Part shown: piece by piece, positions 24,894-33,811 of the stretch | Position numbering within the stretch: position 1 is the first letter of the stretch | Layout: the number at the start of each line of letters is the position of its first letter | Source of the DNA: Polymorphobacter multimanifer | Lineage (GTDB): Bacteria; Pseudomonadota; Alphaproteobacteria; Sphingomonadales; Sphingomonadaceae | Assembly: GCF_014205635.1 (NCBI RefSeq) | Contig: NZ_JACIIV010000004.1 | Coordinates: forward strand, 105,410 to 169,409 | Direction: 5' to 3' | Length of the DNA stretch: 64,000 nt | Notes under the pieces: generated by a model | What the model was told of the DNA's origin: nothing | Database searches by the model: none | What the model saw: the letters and a program-made list of their open reading frames with translations, nothing else | Position numbers and translations under genes: made by a program

Positions 24894-26449
24894 GCTTGCT
24901 CCCCGTCCTTCCCATCCTGCTGCCCTTTGGCGCGGCGACGATCATGCTGCTGCTGGGGCCGGGGCGGTTGGCAACGCAGCGCGTGCTGGCACTCGGCGCC
25001 GGGCTCGGCGGGCTGATGGTGGCGGCTGCACTGCTTGCCGGTGCCGATGCCGGCGTGATTTCAGCCTATCGGCTGGGTGACTGGCCCGCCCCCTATGGCA
25101 TTGTGATGGTGGTCGATCGGCTGGCGGCGATGATGCTGATGCTGGTGGCGGTGCTGGCGCTCGGGGCGCTGCTGATGGCGATGGGCGGCAGCGACGCCGA
25201 GCGGCCGGACGGGCGGGGTCGCCACTTCCATGCGCTGTTCCAGCTGCAGCTTGCGGGGCTGGCGGGGGCATTTCTCACCGGCGATCTGTTCAACCTGTTC
25301 GTGTTCTTCGAGATTTTGCTGCTCGCCTCCTATGCACTGATGATGCATGGGCCAGCACCCGCCGAGGCGGCGCGCGTGCGCGCGGGGCTGATCTATGTGG
25401 TGCTCAATCTCGTCGGCTCCAGCCTGTTCCTGCTGGCACTGGCGCTCACCTATGCCAGCCTTGGCACGCTCAACCTTGCCGATGTGGCGCGGCTGCTGGC
25501 AGTGCTGCCGGCGGACGATGTCGCCATGGCGCGCACCGCGATGGCGCTGATGGCCGCGGTGTTCCTGCTCAAGGCCGCGGTGCTGCCGATGTCGCTCTGG
25601 CTGCCGCAGGTCTATGCCCGGGCGCCGGCGGCGGCGGCGGCGCTGTTCGTGATTCTCACCAAGGTCGGGATCATCATGCTGCTGCGGCTTGCCGTGACGG
25701 GGTGGGGCGACTCGATTGCCACGGCGGGGCTGCTGCAGCCCTGGCTCCCGGTACTGGCGCTGGGCACGATCACGCTCGGCACGATCGGTGCCTTTGCCGC
25801 GCGCCGCCTTGCGGAAGTGGCGGCCTGGCTGGTGCTGGTCTCGAGCGGCACCTTACTGTTTGCGCTGGGCTTCCTCACGCCGCGCGGCACTGCGGCGCTC
25901 CTCTATTATCTGCCGCAATCGACGCTGTTCTGTGCAGCGCTTTTCCTGCTGGCCGGGCATGTGGCGGCGCGGCGCGGCGCACTCGGAGACCGGTTGGGGC
26001 GCGGCCCTGCCGCATCCGGCCGGCGCTGGCTGTTGCCCGCCTGGGGCGTCGCTGCGGTCGGACTGGCGGGGCTGCCGCCGCTGGCCGGCTTCCTCGGCAA
26101 GCTGATGATGCTGCAGGCGGTGGGCACCGGTGGCTGGCAGGGGCCCTGGTGGGGGGTGCTGCTGCTCTCCAGCCTCGGCGTGCTGCTGGTGCTCTCGCGC
26201 GCCACCGGCCCGCTGTTCTGGCAGGCGAATGAAGTGCCCCTCGACAATCGCGCCGCGCTGGCCGGGGTCGCGGGCGTCGCGCCGCAGATGGGGCTCTGGC
26301 TGCTGCTGGCCGCCGGTGTCGCGATGACCGTCTGGGCGGCGCCGATGAGCGGCTTTGCGGGTCGCACCGCCGAGCAATTGTTCGAGCGCCGGGCCTATCA
26401 GGCTGCGGTCCTGGGCGATGTGCCGGTGCAGCGGGAGCGGCGGCCATGA
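24890..26449 (+). CDS. mrpD: Na+/H+ antiporter subunit D
   Basis: The 519-residue ND4/ND2-like proton channel subunit of the Mrp complex has about fourteen transmembrane helices. GDLFNLFVFFEILLLASYALM contains the membrane glutamate conserved in antiporter-like subunits, and LLKAAVLPMSLWLPQVYARAPAAAAALF carries the conserved lysine helix. It overlaps mrpC upstream and mrpE downstream by four bases each, so the subunits are made together. Confidence 0.93.
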   Translation: MSLLPVLPILLPFGAATIMLLLGPGRLATQRVLALGAGLGGLMVAAALLAGADAGVISAYRLGDWPAPYGIVMVVDRLAAMMLMLVAVLALGALLMAMGGSDAERPDGRGRHFHALFQLQLAGLAGAFLTGDLFNLFVFFEILLLASYALMMHGPAPAEAARVRAGLIYVVLNLVGSSLFLLALALTYASLGTLNLADVARLLAVLPADDVAMARTAMALMAAVFLLKAAVLPMSLWLPQVYARAPAAAAALFVILTKVGIIMLLRLAVTGWGDSIATAGLLQPWLPVLALGTITLGTIGAFAARRLAEVAAWLVLVSSGTLLFALGFLTPRGTAALLYYLPQSTLFCAALFLLAGHVAARRGALGDRLGRGPAASGRRWLLPAWGVAAVGLAGLPPLAGFLGKLMMLQAVGTGGWQGPWWGVLLLSSLGVLLVLSRATGPLFWQANEVPLDNRAALAGVAGVAPQMGLWLLLAAGVAMTVWAAPMSGFAGRTAEQLFERRAYQAAVLGDVPVQRERRP

Positions 26450-26943
26450 GCCGGGTCTTTCCGCAGCCTGTCACCACAACGCTGATCTTCGTGCTGTGGC
26501 TGGCGCTGGCCTCGAGTGTCGATGCCGGCACGCTGGTGCTGGCGGCGGTGCTGGCGGTGGTGCTGCCGCTGCTCACCCAGGGATTCTGGCCGTCCCCGCC
26601 GCGGCTGCGCCGGCCACTCGTCGCCGCACGGCTGGCGGGGCGGGTGCTCATCGACATCATCACTGCCAATTGGGTGGTGGCGCGGCAGGTGCTGGGGCCG
26701 GTGCGCAAGCTGCGGCCGGCGTTCTTCGAGGTGCCGGTGGCGCTCGACGATCCGTTCGTGGCCACGTTGCTCGGCGGCATCATCTCCCTCACGCCGGGCA
26801 CGGTGACGATCAACATCGAGCTGGTCGATGGCAAGCCGGTGCGGCTGTTCGTGCACGGCCTCGACGTGCCGGACGAAGCCGCGACGGTGGCGGAGATCAA
26901 GGCTCGCTACGAGGCGCCGCTGAAGGAGATGTTCGGATGCTGA
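26446..26943 (+). CDS. mrpE: Na+/H+ antiporter subunit E
   Basis: The 165-residue MnhE-type subunit has two N-terminal hydrophobic segments (TLIFVLWLALASSVDAGTLVLAAVLAVVLPLL), then the conserved soluble part with LGGIISLTPGTVTINIE. It is an accessory membrane subunit of the Mrp antiporter. It overlaps mrpD and mrpF at its ends. Confidence 0.92.
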   Translation: MSRVFPQPVTTTLIFVLWLALASSVDAGTLVLAAVLAVVLPLLTQGFWPSPPRLRRPLVAARLAGRVLIDIITANWVVARQVLGPVRKLRPAFFEVPVALDDPFVATLLGGIISLTPGTVTINIELVDGKPVRLFVHGLDVPDEAATVAEIKARYEAPLKEMFGC

Positions 26944-27206
26944 CCATCGCCACCTGGGCAGCCATCGTGATGGTGGGCGGGGCGATTGCCCTGACGCTGT
27001 GGCGGCTGTGGAAGGGCCCCGGCATCGCCGACCGCATCCTGGCGCTCGACACGCTGACGATCAACGCGATCGCGCTGGTGCTGCTCGCCGATGTGGCGCT
27101 CGATACCAGCGTCTATTTCGAGGCGGCGCTGCTGATGGCGATGATGGGCTTTGTCGGCACCGTGGCACTGGCGGTGTTCGTGCGGCGCGGGACGATCATC
27201 GAATGA
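26937..27206 (+). CDS. mrpF: Na+/H+ antiporter subunit F
   Basis: The 89-residue MnhF subunit has three hydrophobic helices with RLWKGPGIADRILALDTLTINAIAL, the family signature around the first cytoplasmic loop. The ATG at 26937 overlaps the end of mrpE by seven bases. It ends in a four-base overlap with mrpG. Confidence 0.92.
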   Translation: MLTIATWAAIVMVGGAIALTLWRLWKGPGIADRILALDTLTINAIALVLLADVALDTSVYFEAALLMAMMGFVGTVALAVFVRRGTIIE

Positions 27207-27481
27207 GCGAGATCATCATCTCGCTGCTGCTGTTGCTGGGCGCTGCATTCCTGCTGATCGGCGCCATCGGCATTGCCCGGCTGCCGGACCTGTTCATGCG
27301 GCTGCACGGGCCAACCAAGGCAACGACGCTCGGCATCGGCGCGCTGGTGGTGGCGAGCGTCGTCCATGGCCGCACGCTGGCGCCGCTGGTGGTGATGCTG
27401 TTCCTGTTCATCACCGCTCCCGTGGTGGCGCATATGGTGGCGCTGTGCGCGCAGCGACCGCCACGGGAGGATGAGGAGTAG
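27203..27481 (+). CDS. mrpG: Na+/H+ antiporter subunit G
   Basis: The 92-residue MnhG/PhaG subunit has three hydrophobic helices and the signature IGIARLPDLFMRLHGPTKATTLG. It is the last gene of the mrpA-G operon. Its stop lies one base from the stop of the convergent wrbA gene, leaving no room for a terminator between them. Confidence 0.92.
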   Translation: MSEIIISLLLLLGAAFLLIGAIGIARLPDLFMRLHGPTKATTLGIGALVVASVVHGRTLAPLVVMLFLFITAPVVAHMVALCAQRPPREDEE

Positions 27482-27482
27482 G

Positions 27483-28082
27483 TCAGGCTGCGAGCTTGGC
27501 TGCAGTGCGCGCCACAAGGGCGCCCTGGTGGCGAGCGCCGTCCAGCTCGGTTTCCGACGGCATGCGGCTGCCGTCGCCGCCGGTGATGGTGGTGGCGCCA
27601 TAGGGGCTGCCGCCGACCACTTCATCGATGCGCATCTGGCCCTGGAAGCTGTAGGGAAGGCCGACGATCACCAGCCCGAAGTGGAGCATGTTGGTGATGA
27701 GGCTGAACAATGTCGTCTCGTTGCCGCCATGCTGGCTTGCCGAGCTGGTGAAGGCACTGCCGACCTTGCCATTGAGGGCGCCCGACGCCCAGAGGCCGCC
27801 GGCGGTATCGAGAAACGCCGCCATCTGGCTCGGCAGCCGGCCGAAGCGGGTCCCGGCACCGATGATGATCGCGTCGTAGTTCGGCAGCTCGTCGATGCTG
27901 GCGATGGGGGCGGCCTGGTCCATCTTGTAATGGCTGGCGCGTGCGACATCCTCGGGCACGGTTTCGCGCACGCGGCGGATATCGACCTGGGCGCCGGCGC
28001 TGCGGGCACCCTCCGCCATGGCCTCGGCCATCGCCTCGATATGGCCGTAGGTGGAATGATAGAGCACGAGCACGCGGGTCAT
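27483..28082 (-). CDS. wrbA: NAD(P)H:quinone oxidoreductase, WrbA family
   Basis: The 199-residue flavodoxin-like enzyme reduces quinones by two electrons, limiting oxidative stress. [23 protein letters not shown] is the FMN phosphate loop, and [21 protein letters not shown] and [13 protein letters not shown] are WrbA signatures. AGGAG lies 9 bases upstream of the ATG. A 15-base sequence found again upstream of the pirin gene lies 55-69 bases before the start, with a LysR gene immediately upstream. These together suggest control by that regulator. Confidence 0.93.
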   Translation of the reverse strand: MTRVLVLYHSTYGHIEAMAEAMAEGARSAGAQVDIRRVRETVPEDVARASHYKMDQAAPIASIDELPNYDAIIIGAGTRFGRLPSQMAAFLDTAGGLWASGALNGKVGSAFTSSASQHGGNETTLFSLITNMLHFGLVIVGLPYSFQGQMRIDEVVGGSPYGATTITGGDGSRMPSETELDGARHQGALVARTAAKLAA

Positions 28083-28136
28083 GGGGCAAACTCCTGGAGG
28101 GATTGACCGTTCGCTTCTGGCCCAATCCGGCTTTGT

Positions 28137-28151
28137 GGAAAACCCGGATAA
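28137..28151 (-). promoter_or_regulatory. Putative LysR operator upstream of wrbA
   Basis: On the minus strand this reads TTATCCGGGTTTTCC, followed two bases later by AAAGCC. The same 15 bases, with AAAGCC at the same distance, occur upstream of the pirin gene in the same orientation relative to the gene. The part GGnTTTnnnnnAAAnCC is a dyad. Confidence 0.6.
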
Positions 28152-28167
28152 TATCGGCAAGCCTGTT

Positions 28168-29082
28168 CTAGTAATCCGAACGATCCGAAGGCGTGTCGCT
28201 GCGGATCAACCGTGCCAGCAGCCAGGCAGCGGCGGGGCCTGGGGGCGTGTCGGTGCGGTGGATGGCGTGGAAGCCGTAGCGGCCGCCGCGATGATCGGGC
28301 AGGTCGAGCCGCACCAGCCGGCCGGCGGCGAGATCGCCGGCGACCAGCGGCTCGGGCATGTTGCCCCAGCCGACCCCCTCGAGGAGCAGCGCGTGCTTGG
28401 CGCCGAGATCGGCCAGCCGCCAGCTTTGCGGCGAGCTGACGCCGAAATCGCGGCCACGGGTGATGGGTGAACGGTCGGAAAGCACGAGCTGGATGTGCGC
28501 GCGGGCAGCTCCGGGGGGAACCGAAGGGGCATCGAGGGGGTGTCCGGGGGCAGCGACGGGCACCAGAAGGACACTTCCGGCGGCATGACGCGCGAGCGCT
28601 TCGGATTCGGACGACAAGGGCCCCGCCACGCCGAGCCCGGCGGTGCCATCCAGCACCAGTGCCGTCACCGCCCCCAGCGCCTCGACGTGAAGCCGCAGCG
28701 TGACGGTGGGGAATTGCTGCTGGAAGCCGCGCAGCGATTCCGCGAGGCGGGCGCTGGGGAGCATCACGTCGACGGCGAGGCTGACCTCGGCTTCGAGTCC
28801 TGCCGCAAGGCCGCTAACGCGTGCCTTGAGCCCGGCCAGATCATCCGCCAGTCGCCGGGCTTCGGCGAGGACGGCGGTGCCGGCGGCGGTGAGTGTCGGG
28901 CGCCGCGTTCCGGCGCGGTCGAACAGCGCCAGCCCGAGCTGTGCTTCGAGATTGGCGATGCCGTAGCTCACCGCCGAGGTGGCGCGGCCCAGCGCGCGGC
29001 CGGCGGCAGCGAAACCGCCATGCTCAACGACGGCGAGAAAGAGCTGGAGCTGATCGAGGCTGGGGGTGCCGACCTTTGGCAT
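28168..29082 (-). CDS. LysR family transcriptional regulator
   Basis: The 304-residue protein has an N-terminal winged helix-turn-helix ([42 protein letters not shown]) and a C-terminal periplasmic-binding-like effector domain. It lies between wrbA (same strand, downstream) and the divergent pirin gene, and identical operator-like sequences precede both. It probably senses a quinone, electrophile or redox signal and controls both, but the signal is unknown. The start at 29082 gives the normal N-terminal length; an upstream in-frame start would add an unusual basic extension. Confidence 0.9.
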   Translation of the reverse strand: MPKVGTPSLDQLQLFLAVVEHGGFAAAGRALGRATSAVSYGIANLEAQLGLALFDRAGTRRPTLTAAGTAVLAEARRLADDLAGLKARVSGLAAGLEAEVSLAVDVMLPSARLAESLRGFQQQFPTVTLRLHVEALGAVTALVLDGTAGLGVAGPLSSESEALARHAAGSVLLVPVAAPGHPLDAPSVPPGAARAHIQLVLSDRSPITRGRDFGVSSPQSWRLADLGAKHALLLEGVGWGNMPEPLVAGDLAAGRLVRLDLPDHRGGRYGFHAIHRTDTPPGPAAAWLLARLIRSDTPSDRSDY

Positions 29083-29111
29083 TTCGGATTTCCTGAACGG
29101 TTTAACTGACT

Positions 29112-29126
29112 TTATCCGGGTTTTCC
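29112..29126 (+). promoter_or_regulatory. Putative LysR operator upstream of pirin gene
   Basis: TTATCCGGGTTTTCC, then AAAGCC after two bases, lies 67-81 bases before the pirin start and about 30 bases before the divergent lysR start. It is identical over 15 bases to the site upstream of wrbA. Confidence 0.6.
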
Positions 29127-29192
29127 TGAAAGCCAAGCGATGCGACATGGTGATGGTGAGCGGCGCCACGTGCGCCCCAAGACAGGAGACCG

Positions 29193-29894
29193 ATGATGAT
29201 CGAACTTCGCCCCTTTGCCAGCCTCGGCGGTGCCGACCATGGCTGGCTCGATGCCAAGCACCATTTCAGCTTTGCCGATTATCGTGACCCAAAGCGCGTC
29301 CATTGGGGCGCGCTCAGGGTGTGGAACGACGATGCCATCGATCCGCACACCGGGTTTCCGCCGCATGGCCACCGCGACATGGAGATCATCACCTATGTCC
29401 GCTCGGGCGCCATCAGCCATGAGGACAGCCTCGGCAACAAGGGCCGCACCGAGGCCGGCGATGTGCAGGTGATGAGTGCGGGCAGCGGCGTGGCGCACAG
29501 CGAATATAATCACGAGGATGTGAAGACGACGCTGTTCCAGATCTGGATCATCCCCGATGCCGCCGGCGGTGCGCCCGGCTGGGGGGCCCGGCAGTTTCCG
29601 AAGGACGATCGCGCCGGCAACTTCGTGGTGCTGGCGAGCGGTATCGACGGGGACACCGACGCGCTGCCGATCCGCGCCGATGCGCGCGTGGCCGGTGCCA
29701 CGATCCGCGCCGGGGAGACGGCGGTGTATGAAACCCGCCCGGGCCGGCACCTGTATCTGGTGCCTGCCATCGGCCGCATCCGGATCGATACTGTTGAGGC
29801 CGGCCCGCGCGACGGGGTGGCAATCCGTGACCTGGAGCGGATCACGGTGACGGCGCTCGACGATGCCGAGGTGGTTCTCGTCGATTCCCGATGA
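29193..29894 (+). CDS. Pirin family protein
   Basis: The 233-residue bicupin protein carries the metal ligands of the pirin N-terminal cupin in PPHGHRDMEI (two His) and SGVAHSEYN (His and Glu). Bacterial pirins such as YhhW are iron proteins, some with quercetin 2,3-dioxygenase activity; others act as redox-sensitive regulators. The C-terminal cupin ends in DAEVVLVDSR. It is divergent from the lysR gene, and with wrbA forms a likely regulon handling quinones or flavonoid-like aromatics. Confidence 0.92.
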   Translation: MMIELRPFASLGGADHGWLDAKHHFSFADYRDPKRVHWGALRVWNDDAIDPHTGFPPHGHRDMEIITYVRSGAISHEDSLGNKGRTEAGDVQVMSAGSGVAHSEYNHEDVKTTLFQIWIIPDAAGGAPGWGARQFPKDDRAGNFVVLASGIDGDTDALPIRADARVAGATIRAGETAVYETRPGRHLYLVPAIGRIRIDTVEAGPRDGVAIRDLERITVTALDDAEVVLVDSR

Positions 29895-29960
29895 CGCACG
29901 TTCGTCTGGAAATGTGAACTCACCGTATCGGTGGTGGCGCTTCGGCCCGCCATGCCGCAC

Positions 29961-30704
29961 ATGAAAGGCATGGCGGGTCGAGTTTCAGCAGCCTTGGTGA
30001 TTGCCGGTCTGGTCAAGCGCTTCGGAAGCGCTGTGGCGGTCGACCGGCTCGACATGCGGGTCGAGGCCGGCTCGATCTATGCGCTGCTCGGGCCGAACGG
30101 GGCCGGCAAGACCACCAGCCTGCGAATGGTGGTGGGGCTGGAGCGCCCCGATTCGGGAAGCATCCACATCTGCGGGATCGATGCGCTGGCACGGCCGCTC
30201 GAAGCCAAGGCGCGGGTGGCCTGGCTGCCCGACGAGCCGCTGCTCTATGAAAAGCTGATGCCGCTCGAATATCTGGCGTTTGTCGCCGGGCTGTGGAGCG
30301 TGCCTGCTGCGGTTGCGGCGCCGCGCGCGTCGGCGTTGCTGGATGCGCTGGGGCTCGAGGCCAAGCGCAATGCGCGATGCGAAAACCTGTCACGCGGGAT
30401 GCGGCAGAAGGTGGCGCTGGCAGGCGCCCTGATCCATGATCCCGACCTGCTGATCCTCGACGAGCCGCTGACCGGCCTCGATGCCGCCGCGGCGCGGGTG
30501 GTGAAGGACATGCTGCGCGACCGCAGCCGCAGCGGCAAGACGATCATTTTGACAACGCATATCCTCGAAGTGGCGGAGCGGCTGGCGGACCGGATCGGCA
30601 TCATCCGCGCCGGGCGGCTGGTGGCGGAAGGCACGCCCGCCGAGCTGTCGGGTGCGAGCGGCGAAACGCTCGAGGATGTGTTCCTGGCGCTGGCGCTGGG
30701 CTGA
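29961..30704 (+). CDS. ABC transporter ATP-binding protein (ABC-2 exporter)
   Basis: The protein of about 247 residues hydrolyses ATP to drive the permease encoded next. Walker A is GPNGAGKTT, the signature is LSRGMRQK (a common variant of LSGGQ), and Walker B with the D-loop is LLILDEPLTGLD, followed by the H-loop TTHILE. It resembles CcmA-type ABC-2 exporters. Starts at 29961 and 29970 are both possible. The permease gene begins eight bases after its stop. The substrate is unknown. Confidence 0.9.
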   Translation: MKGMAGRVSAALVIAGLVKRFGSAVAVDRLDMRVEAGSIYALLGPNGAGKTTSLRMVVGLERPDSGSIHICGIDALARPLEAKARVAWLPDEPLLYEKLMPLEYLAFVAGLWSVPAAVAAPRASALLDALGLEAKRNARCENLSRGMRQKVALAGALIHDPDLLILDEPLTGLDAAAARVVKDMLRDRSRSGKTIILTTHILEVAERLADRIGIIRAGRLVAEGTPAELSGASGETLEDVFLALALG

Positions 30705-30712
30705 GGCGCGGC

Positions 30713-32173
30713 GTGGCGGCAAGTCTCGGCCATCTGCTTTCCAACGAGGTGCGCATTGCGCTGCGCACCGGCTTCGGCGGCTCGCCGCTGCGCTCGCTGC
30801 TGGGCCTCGGGCTTGTGGCCGCAGGCCCGGTGATCGGCGGCTGGATGGCGGCGAAGGCGCTTGCCGATGCGCCCGACTGGCCCGAGCCGGCGATCATGGC
30901 GCTGCTGGTGGCCGCCCATGCAGCACTGCTGCCGCTGATGGTGTCGCTCGCCTCGGTGCAGGTGCTGCGCTCCTTCCGCGAACGCGGGGACCTCGACCTG
31001 CTGCTGAGTGCGCCGCTGCCGGCCTCCCGCGTGTTCCTCGCCAAGGCGCTGGCGGCGTGCTGGATGGTGGCGATGCCCTTCCTGGCGCTGCTCGGGCCGT
31101 TCCTGATCTTCTCGATGGGCTTCGGCCATTGGCGCTGGGGCGGCACGCTGCTGGTGCTGCTCACCAGTGCCGGTATCGCCACCGGCCTCGGCTTCATCGT
31201 GGTGGCAGCCCTCATCGACTGGCTGGGTGCGCGGCGCGCGCGGCTGGCGGTGCATCTGGGAAGTGCCGCGCTCGGCCTCGGCATCTTCATCGGCACGCAG
31301 ATGAGCGGGCTGGCCGGCGGCGCGGTTGCCGGGCGGGCGGCGATGCTGGCGCGGCTCGCCGAGGCCACGCCGCCGCCGCCGTTCGATTGGGGGGCGCGGG
31401 CGATGATGGGCGAGCCGATGCCGCTGCTGGCCTTCTCGGGCGCCGCCGGCCTGTCGTTGCTGATGGCGATGGGGCCGGGCGCGCAGCGGTTGGCGGTGAA
31501 GGAGAGCGAGGAGCATGCGCGCAGCACCCTGGCGCCGATGCCGGGCTTCCACGGCGCCGCCGCATCGCTCGTCATCAAGGAGCTGCAGCTGCTGTGGCGC
31601 GACCCGGAAACGCTGGCGCAGGTGCTGCTGCGCTTCGTCTATCTGGTGCCGCTGCTGTGGCTGGCGACGCGCGACGGCGCCGCGCCCGATGCGATCGCCC
31701 GCCAATTGCTCGCCGGCGGCGTGGCGCTGGCGGTGATGGCGGCATCGAGCCTCGCCTGGATCACCGTCTGCGCCGAGGAAGCGCGCGAGCTGGTGGAGGC
31801 GGCCCCCGTGCCGGGCTGGCAGCTGAACGGCGCCAAGCTGGCGGTGGCGTGCGGGCTGCCGGTGCTGGCGCTGGTGCCGCTGGCGATCTGGCTGGCAACG
31901 CTCGCACCGCTCGCCGGCGCGCTGCTGCTGCCGCTGGCGGCGGTGGCCGGGCTGGGCATGGCGATGGTGCAGGCTTGGCACGGACCACGGATGCCGCGCA
32001 CCGCGTTTCGCAAGCGCCCTGGCGCCATGCTGCTGATCGGCATCGTCGAGATCGGGCTGGCCGGCTGCTGGGCAGCGCTGGCGAGCCTGATCGTGGGCGG
32101 CTCGCCCTGGGCGCTGCTGCTGGCCGCGATCATTGCCATCGTCATCCTGGTGGCACGCGCCATCCGGCGTTGA
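30713..32173 (+). CDS. ABC-2 type transporter permease
   Basis: The 486-residue inner-membrane protein has about ten to twelve hydrophobic segments in two sets, separated by a cytoplasmic stretch (VKESEEHARSTLAPMPGFHGAAASLVIKELQLLWRDPETLAQ). The internal repeat of an ELQLL-type membrane entry suggests a fused two-half permease. It starts with GTG at 30713, immediately after the ATP-binding gene, so the two form an exporter. The transported compound cannot be deduced. Confidence 0.8.
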   Translation: MAASLGHLLSNEVRIALRTGFGGSPLRSLLGLGLVAAGPVIGGWMAAKALADAPDWPEPAIMALLVAAHAALLPLMVSLASVQVLRSFRERGDLDLLLSAPLPASRVFLAKALAACWMVAMPFLALLGPFLIFSMGFGHWRWGGTLLVLLTSAGIATGLGFIVVAALIDWLGARRARLAVHLGSAALGLGIFIGTQMSGLAGGAVAGRAAMLARLAEATPPPPFDWGARAMMGEPMPLLAFSGAAGLSLLMAMGPGAQRLAVKESEEHARSTLAPMPGFHGAAASLVIKELQLLWRDPETLAQVLLRFVYLVPLLWLATRDGAAPDAIARQLLAGGVALAVMAASSLAWITVCAEEARELVEAAPVPGWQLNGAKLAVACGLPVLALVPLAIWLATLAPLAGALLLPLAAVAGLGMAMVQAWHGPRMPRTAFRKRPGAMLLIGIVEIGLAGCWAALASLIVGGSPWALLLAAIIAIVILVARAIRR

Positions 32174-32196
32174 CGGCCCGGCTCAATCTGCACCCC

Positions 32197-33594
32197 TCAA
32201 TCTGCGAGCGTGTGTACCAGGTCGTCGATGTAATCGCGGCCCTTCATCAGCACATTGATCCGCATGCGCTCGTTGAGGCCGTGAACGCCATTGCCATCGG
32301 GATCGATGAACATGCCGGGGATGCCATAGGTGGGGATGTTGGCCAGCGCCAGATAAGGGGCATCGGTGCCGCCGGTGGACATGGTGATCGTGACCGGAAC
32401 ACCGGGGAAGTGCTTTGCCGCGACCTTGCGGATCGGGTCCATCACCGCCGGGTTGAGGGGCGGGCTGACGGCGATCGGGCGGATGGGGGCTGTCATCGTC
32501 ACCTTGACCGCCGGATTGCCGATGATCGACACCAGATCGGCCATCACGCTTTCGGACGTGATGCCGGGGAAGATGCGGCAGTTGACGTTCGCGGTGGCGC
32601 GCTGCGGCAGCGCGTTGTTGGCATGGCCGGCGCTGATGAGGGTACTCACACACGATGTGCGCGTCGTCGAGTTCATCAGCGGATCGCGGGTGATGAGATC
32701 GTTGGCGGCCTTGTTCTCGGGGTCTGCCATCAGCGTGCGGATGGCATCGGCCACCGGCGCCGGGGCGATGCCGGCCAGCGTGGTGAAATAGGCGCGGGTG
32801 GTGTCGTTGAACTGCGTCGGGAAGCGGTGGGTGTTGATCTTGACCAGCGCCATCGACAGATCGGTGATGGCATTGTCGGCGCGCGGCACGCTCGAATGGC
32901 CACCGGGGTTGGTCGCCTCCACCTGGAAATTCTGCACGGTCTTCTCGCCGACCTGCACCGCCATGCCCTGCGGCTTGCCCTCGGCATCGAGCCGGCCGCC
33001 GCCGCCTTCGTTGAGGGCAAACTCGGCGGCAATCAGCTCGGGCTTGTTGCGCGCCAGCCATTCGGCACCGTTGAAGGCATAGGTCGTCTCCTCGCCGCAG
33101 GTCAGCGCCAGCTTGAGGGTGCGCTTCGGCACCTTGCCGGCTGCCTTGTAGCGAATGAGCGTGTCGGTGAAGATCGCCACCTGCGGCTTGTCGTCGACCG
33201 TGCCGCGCCCATAATAATAGCCGCCCTCGTCGATCATCTTGAACGGATCGCGCGTCCAGTCCTCGCGCTTGGCCTCGACCACATCGAGATGCGCCAGCAG
33301 CAGGATGGGCTTGGCCTTGCTGTCCCGGCCCTGCAGAATCGCGACAAGCCCGCCCTCCTTGGGGTTTTCGGGTGTGGCGAACATGGTGACATCGGCATCG
33401 GCAAAACCCGCCGCCTTCAGCCGCACCGCGATCTTCTGCGCCGCATCGGTGCAGCCGCCGACCGACAGTGCCGTGTTGGTCTCGATCATCTCGCGGTAGA
33501 GATCGCGAAAGGCGACCTGGTCGGGCCGCAGTTCCTGCGCTGCCGCAGGCGCTGCCAGAACGGCCACGGTGGCGAGTGCGATGATCTTGTTCAT
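32197..33594 (-). CDS. Secreted M20/M25/M40 family metallopeptidase
   Basis: The 465-residue zinc peptidase or amidase starts with a signal peptide (MNKIIALATVAVLAAPAAAQ) and is probably periplasmic. Metal-site motifs of the family are visible: LLLAHLDVV (His-x-Asp), GRGTVDDK with the bridging Asp, CGEETTYA with the catalytic Glu pair, and a C-terminal HGLNERM histidine. NPGGHSSVP lies in the dimerisation domain. The substrate is unknown (dipeptides or acylated amino acids are usual). It is a single gene, facing away from the DUF5694-like gene. Confidence 0.88.
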   Translation of the reverse strand: MNKIIALATVAVLAAPAAAQELRPDQVAFRDLYREMIETNTALSVGGCTDAAQKIAVRLKAAGFADADVTMFATPENPKEGGLVAILQGRDSKAKPILLLAHLDVVEAKREDWTRDPFKMIDEGGYYYGRGTVDDKPQVAIFTDTLIRYKAAGKVPKRTLKLALTCGEETTYAFNGAEWLARNKPELIAAEFALNEGGGGRLDAEGKPQGMAVQVGEKTVQNFQVEATNPGGHSSVPRADNAITDLSMALVKINTHRFPTQFNDTTRAYFTTLAGIAPAPVADAIRTLMADPENKAANDLITRDPLMNSTTRTSCVSTLISAGHANNALPQRATANVNCRIFPGITSESVMADLVSIIGNPAVKVTMTAPIRPIAVSPPLNPAVMDPIRKVAAKHFPGVPVTITMSTGGTDAPYLALANIPTYGIPGMFIDPDGNGVHGLNERMRINVLMKGRDYIDDLVHTLAD

Positions 33595-33649
33595 GTGTTT
33601 CCCCTTGCGTGGCCTCTTATGGAAGCCGGACAGGGGCGATGGCAAGGGG

Positions 33650-33720
33650 GCCTCCGGCGTAGGGTTCCCATCGAAGCAAGCTTCGATGGGGCCCGGCTGG
33701 GGCCTCGGGCCCCAGACCCC
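33650..33720 (+). repeat. Dispersed GC-rich repeat, copy A, with internal hairpin
   Basis: It starts GCCTCCGGCG and ends in GGCTGGGGCC...GGGCCCCAGACCCC, matching the copies at 35018-35053 and 63866-63893, but 35 bases are inserted between the two parts. The insert carries a perfect 11-bp stem (33667-33677 with 33680-33690, CCCATCGAAGC, AA loop). Confidence 0.6.
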
Positions 33721-33811
33721 ATGACTCTTGGTTTTCGCTAGGAGTTCGGCCGATCCATTGACGAGTCTGCGCCAGCCGTATTATTGTTGCAGTACAGTGA
33801 GAGGTGGGGAC

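Noticed and set aside
30652..33741. Open frame of 1029 codons spanning the ABC permease and M20 peptidase region
   Set aside because: It runs out of frame through one real gene and antisense through another; the product has no domain structure.
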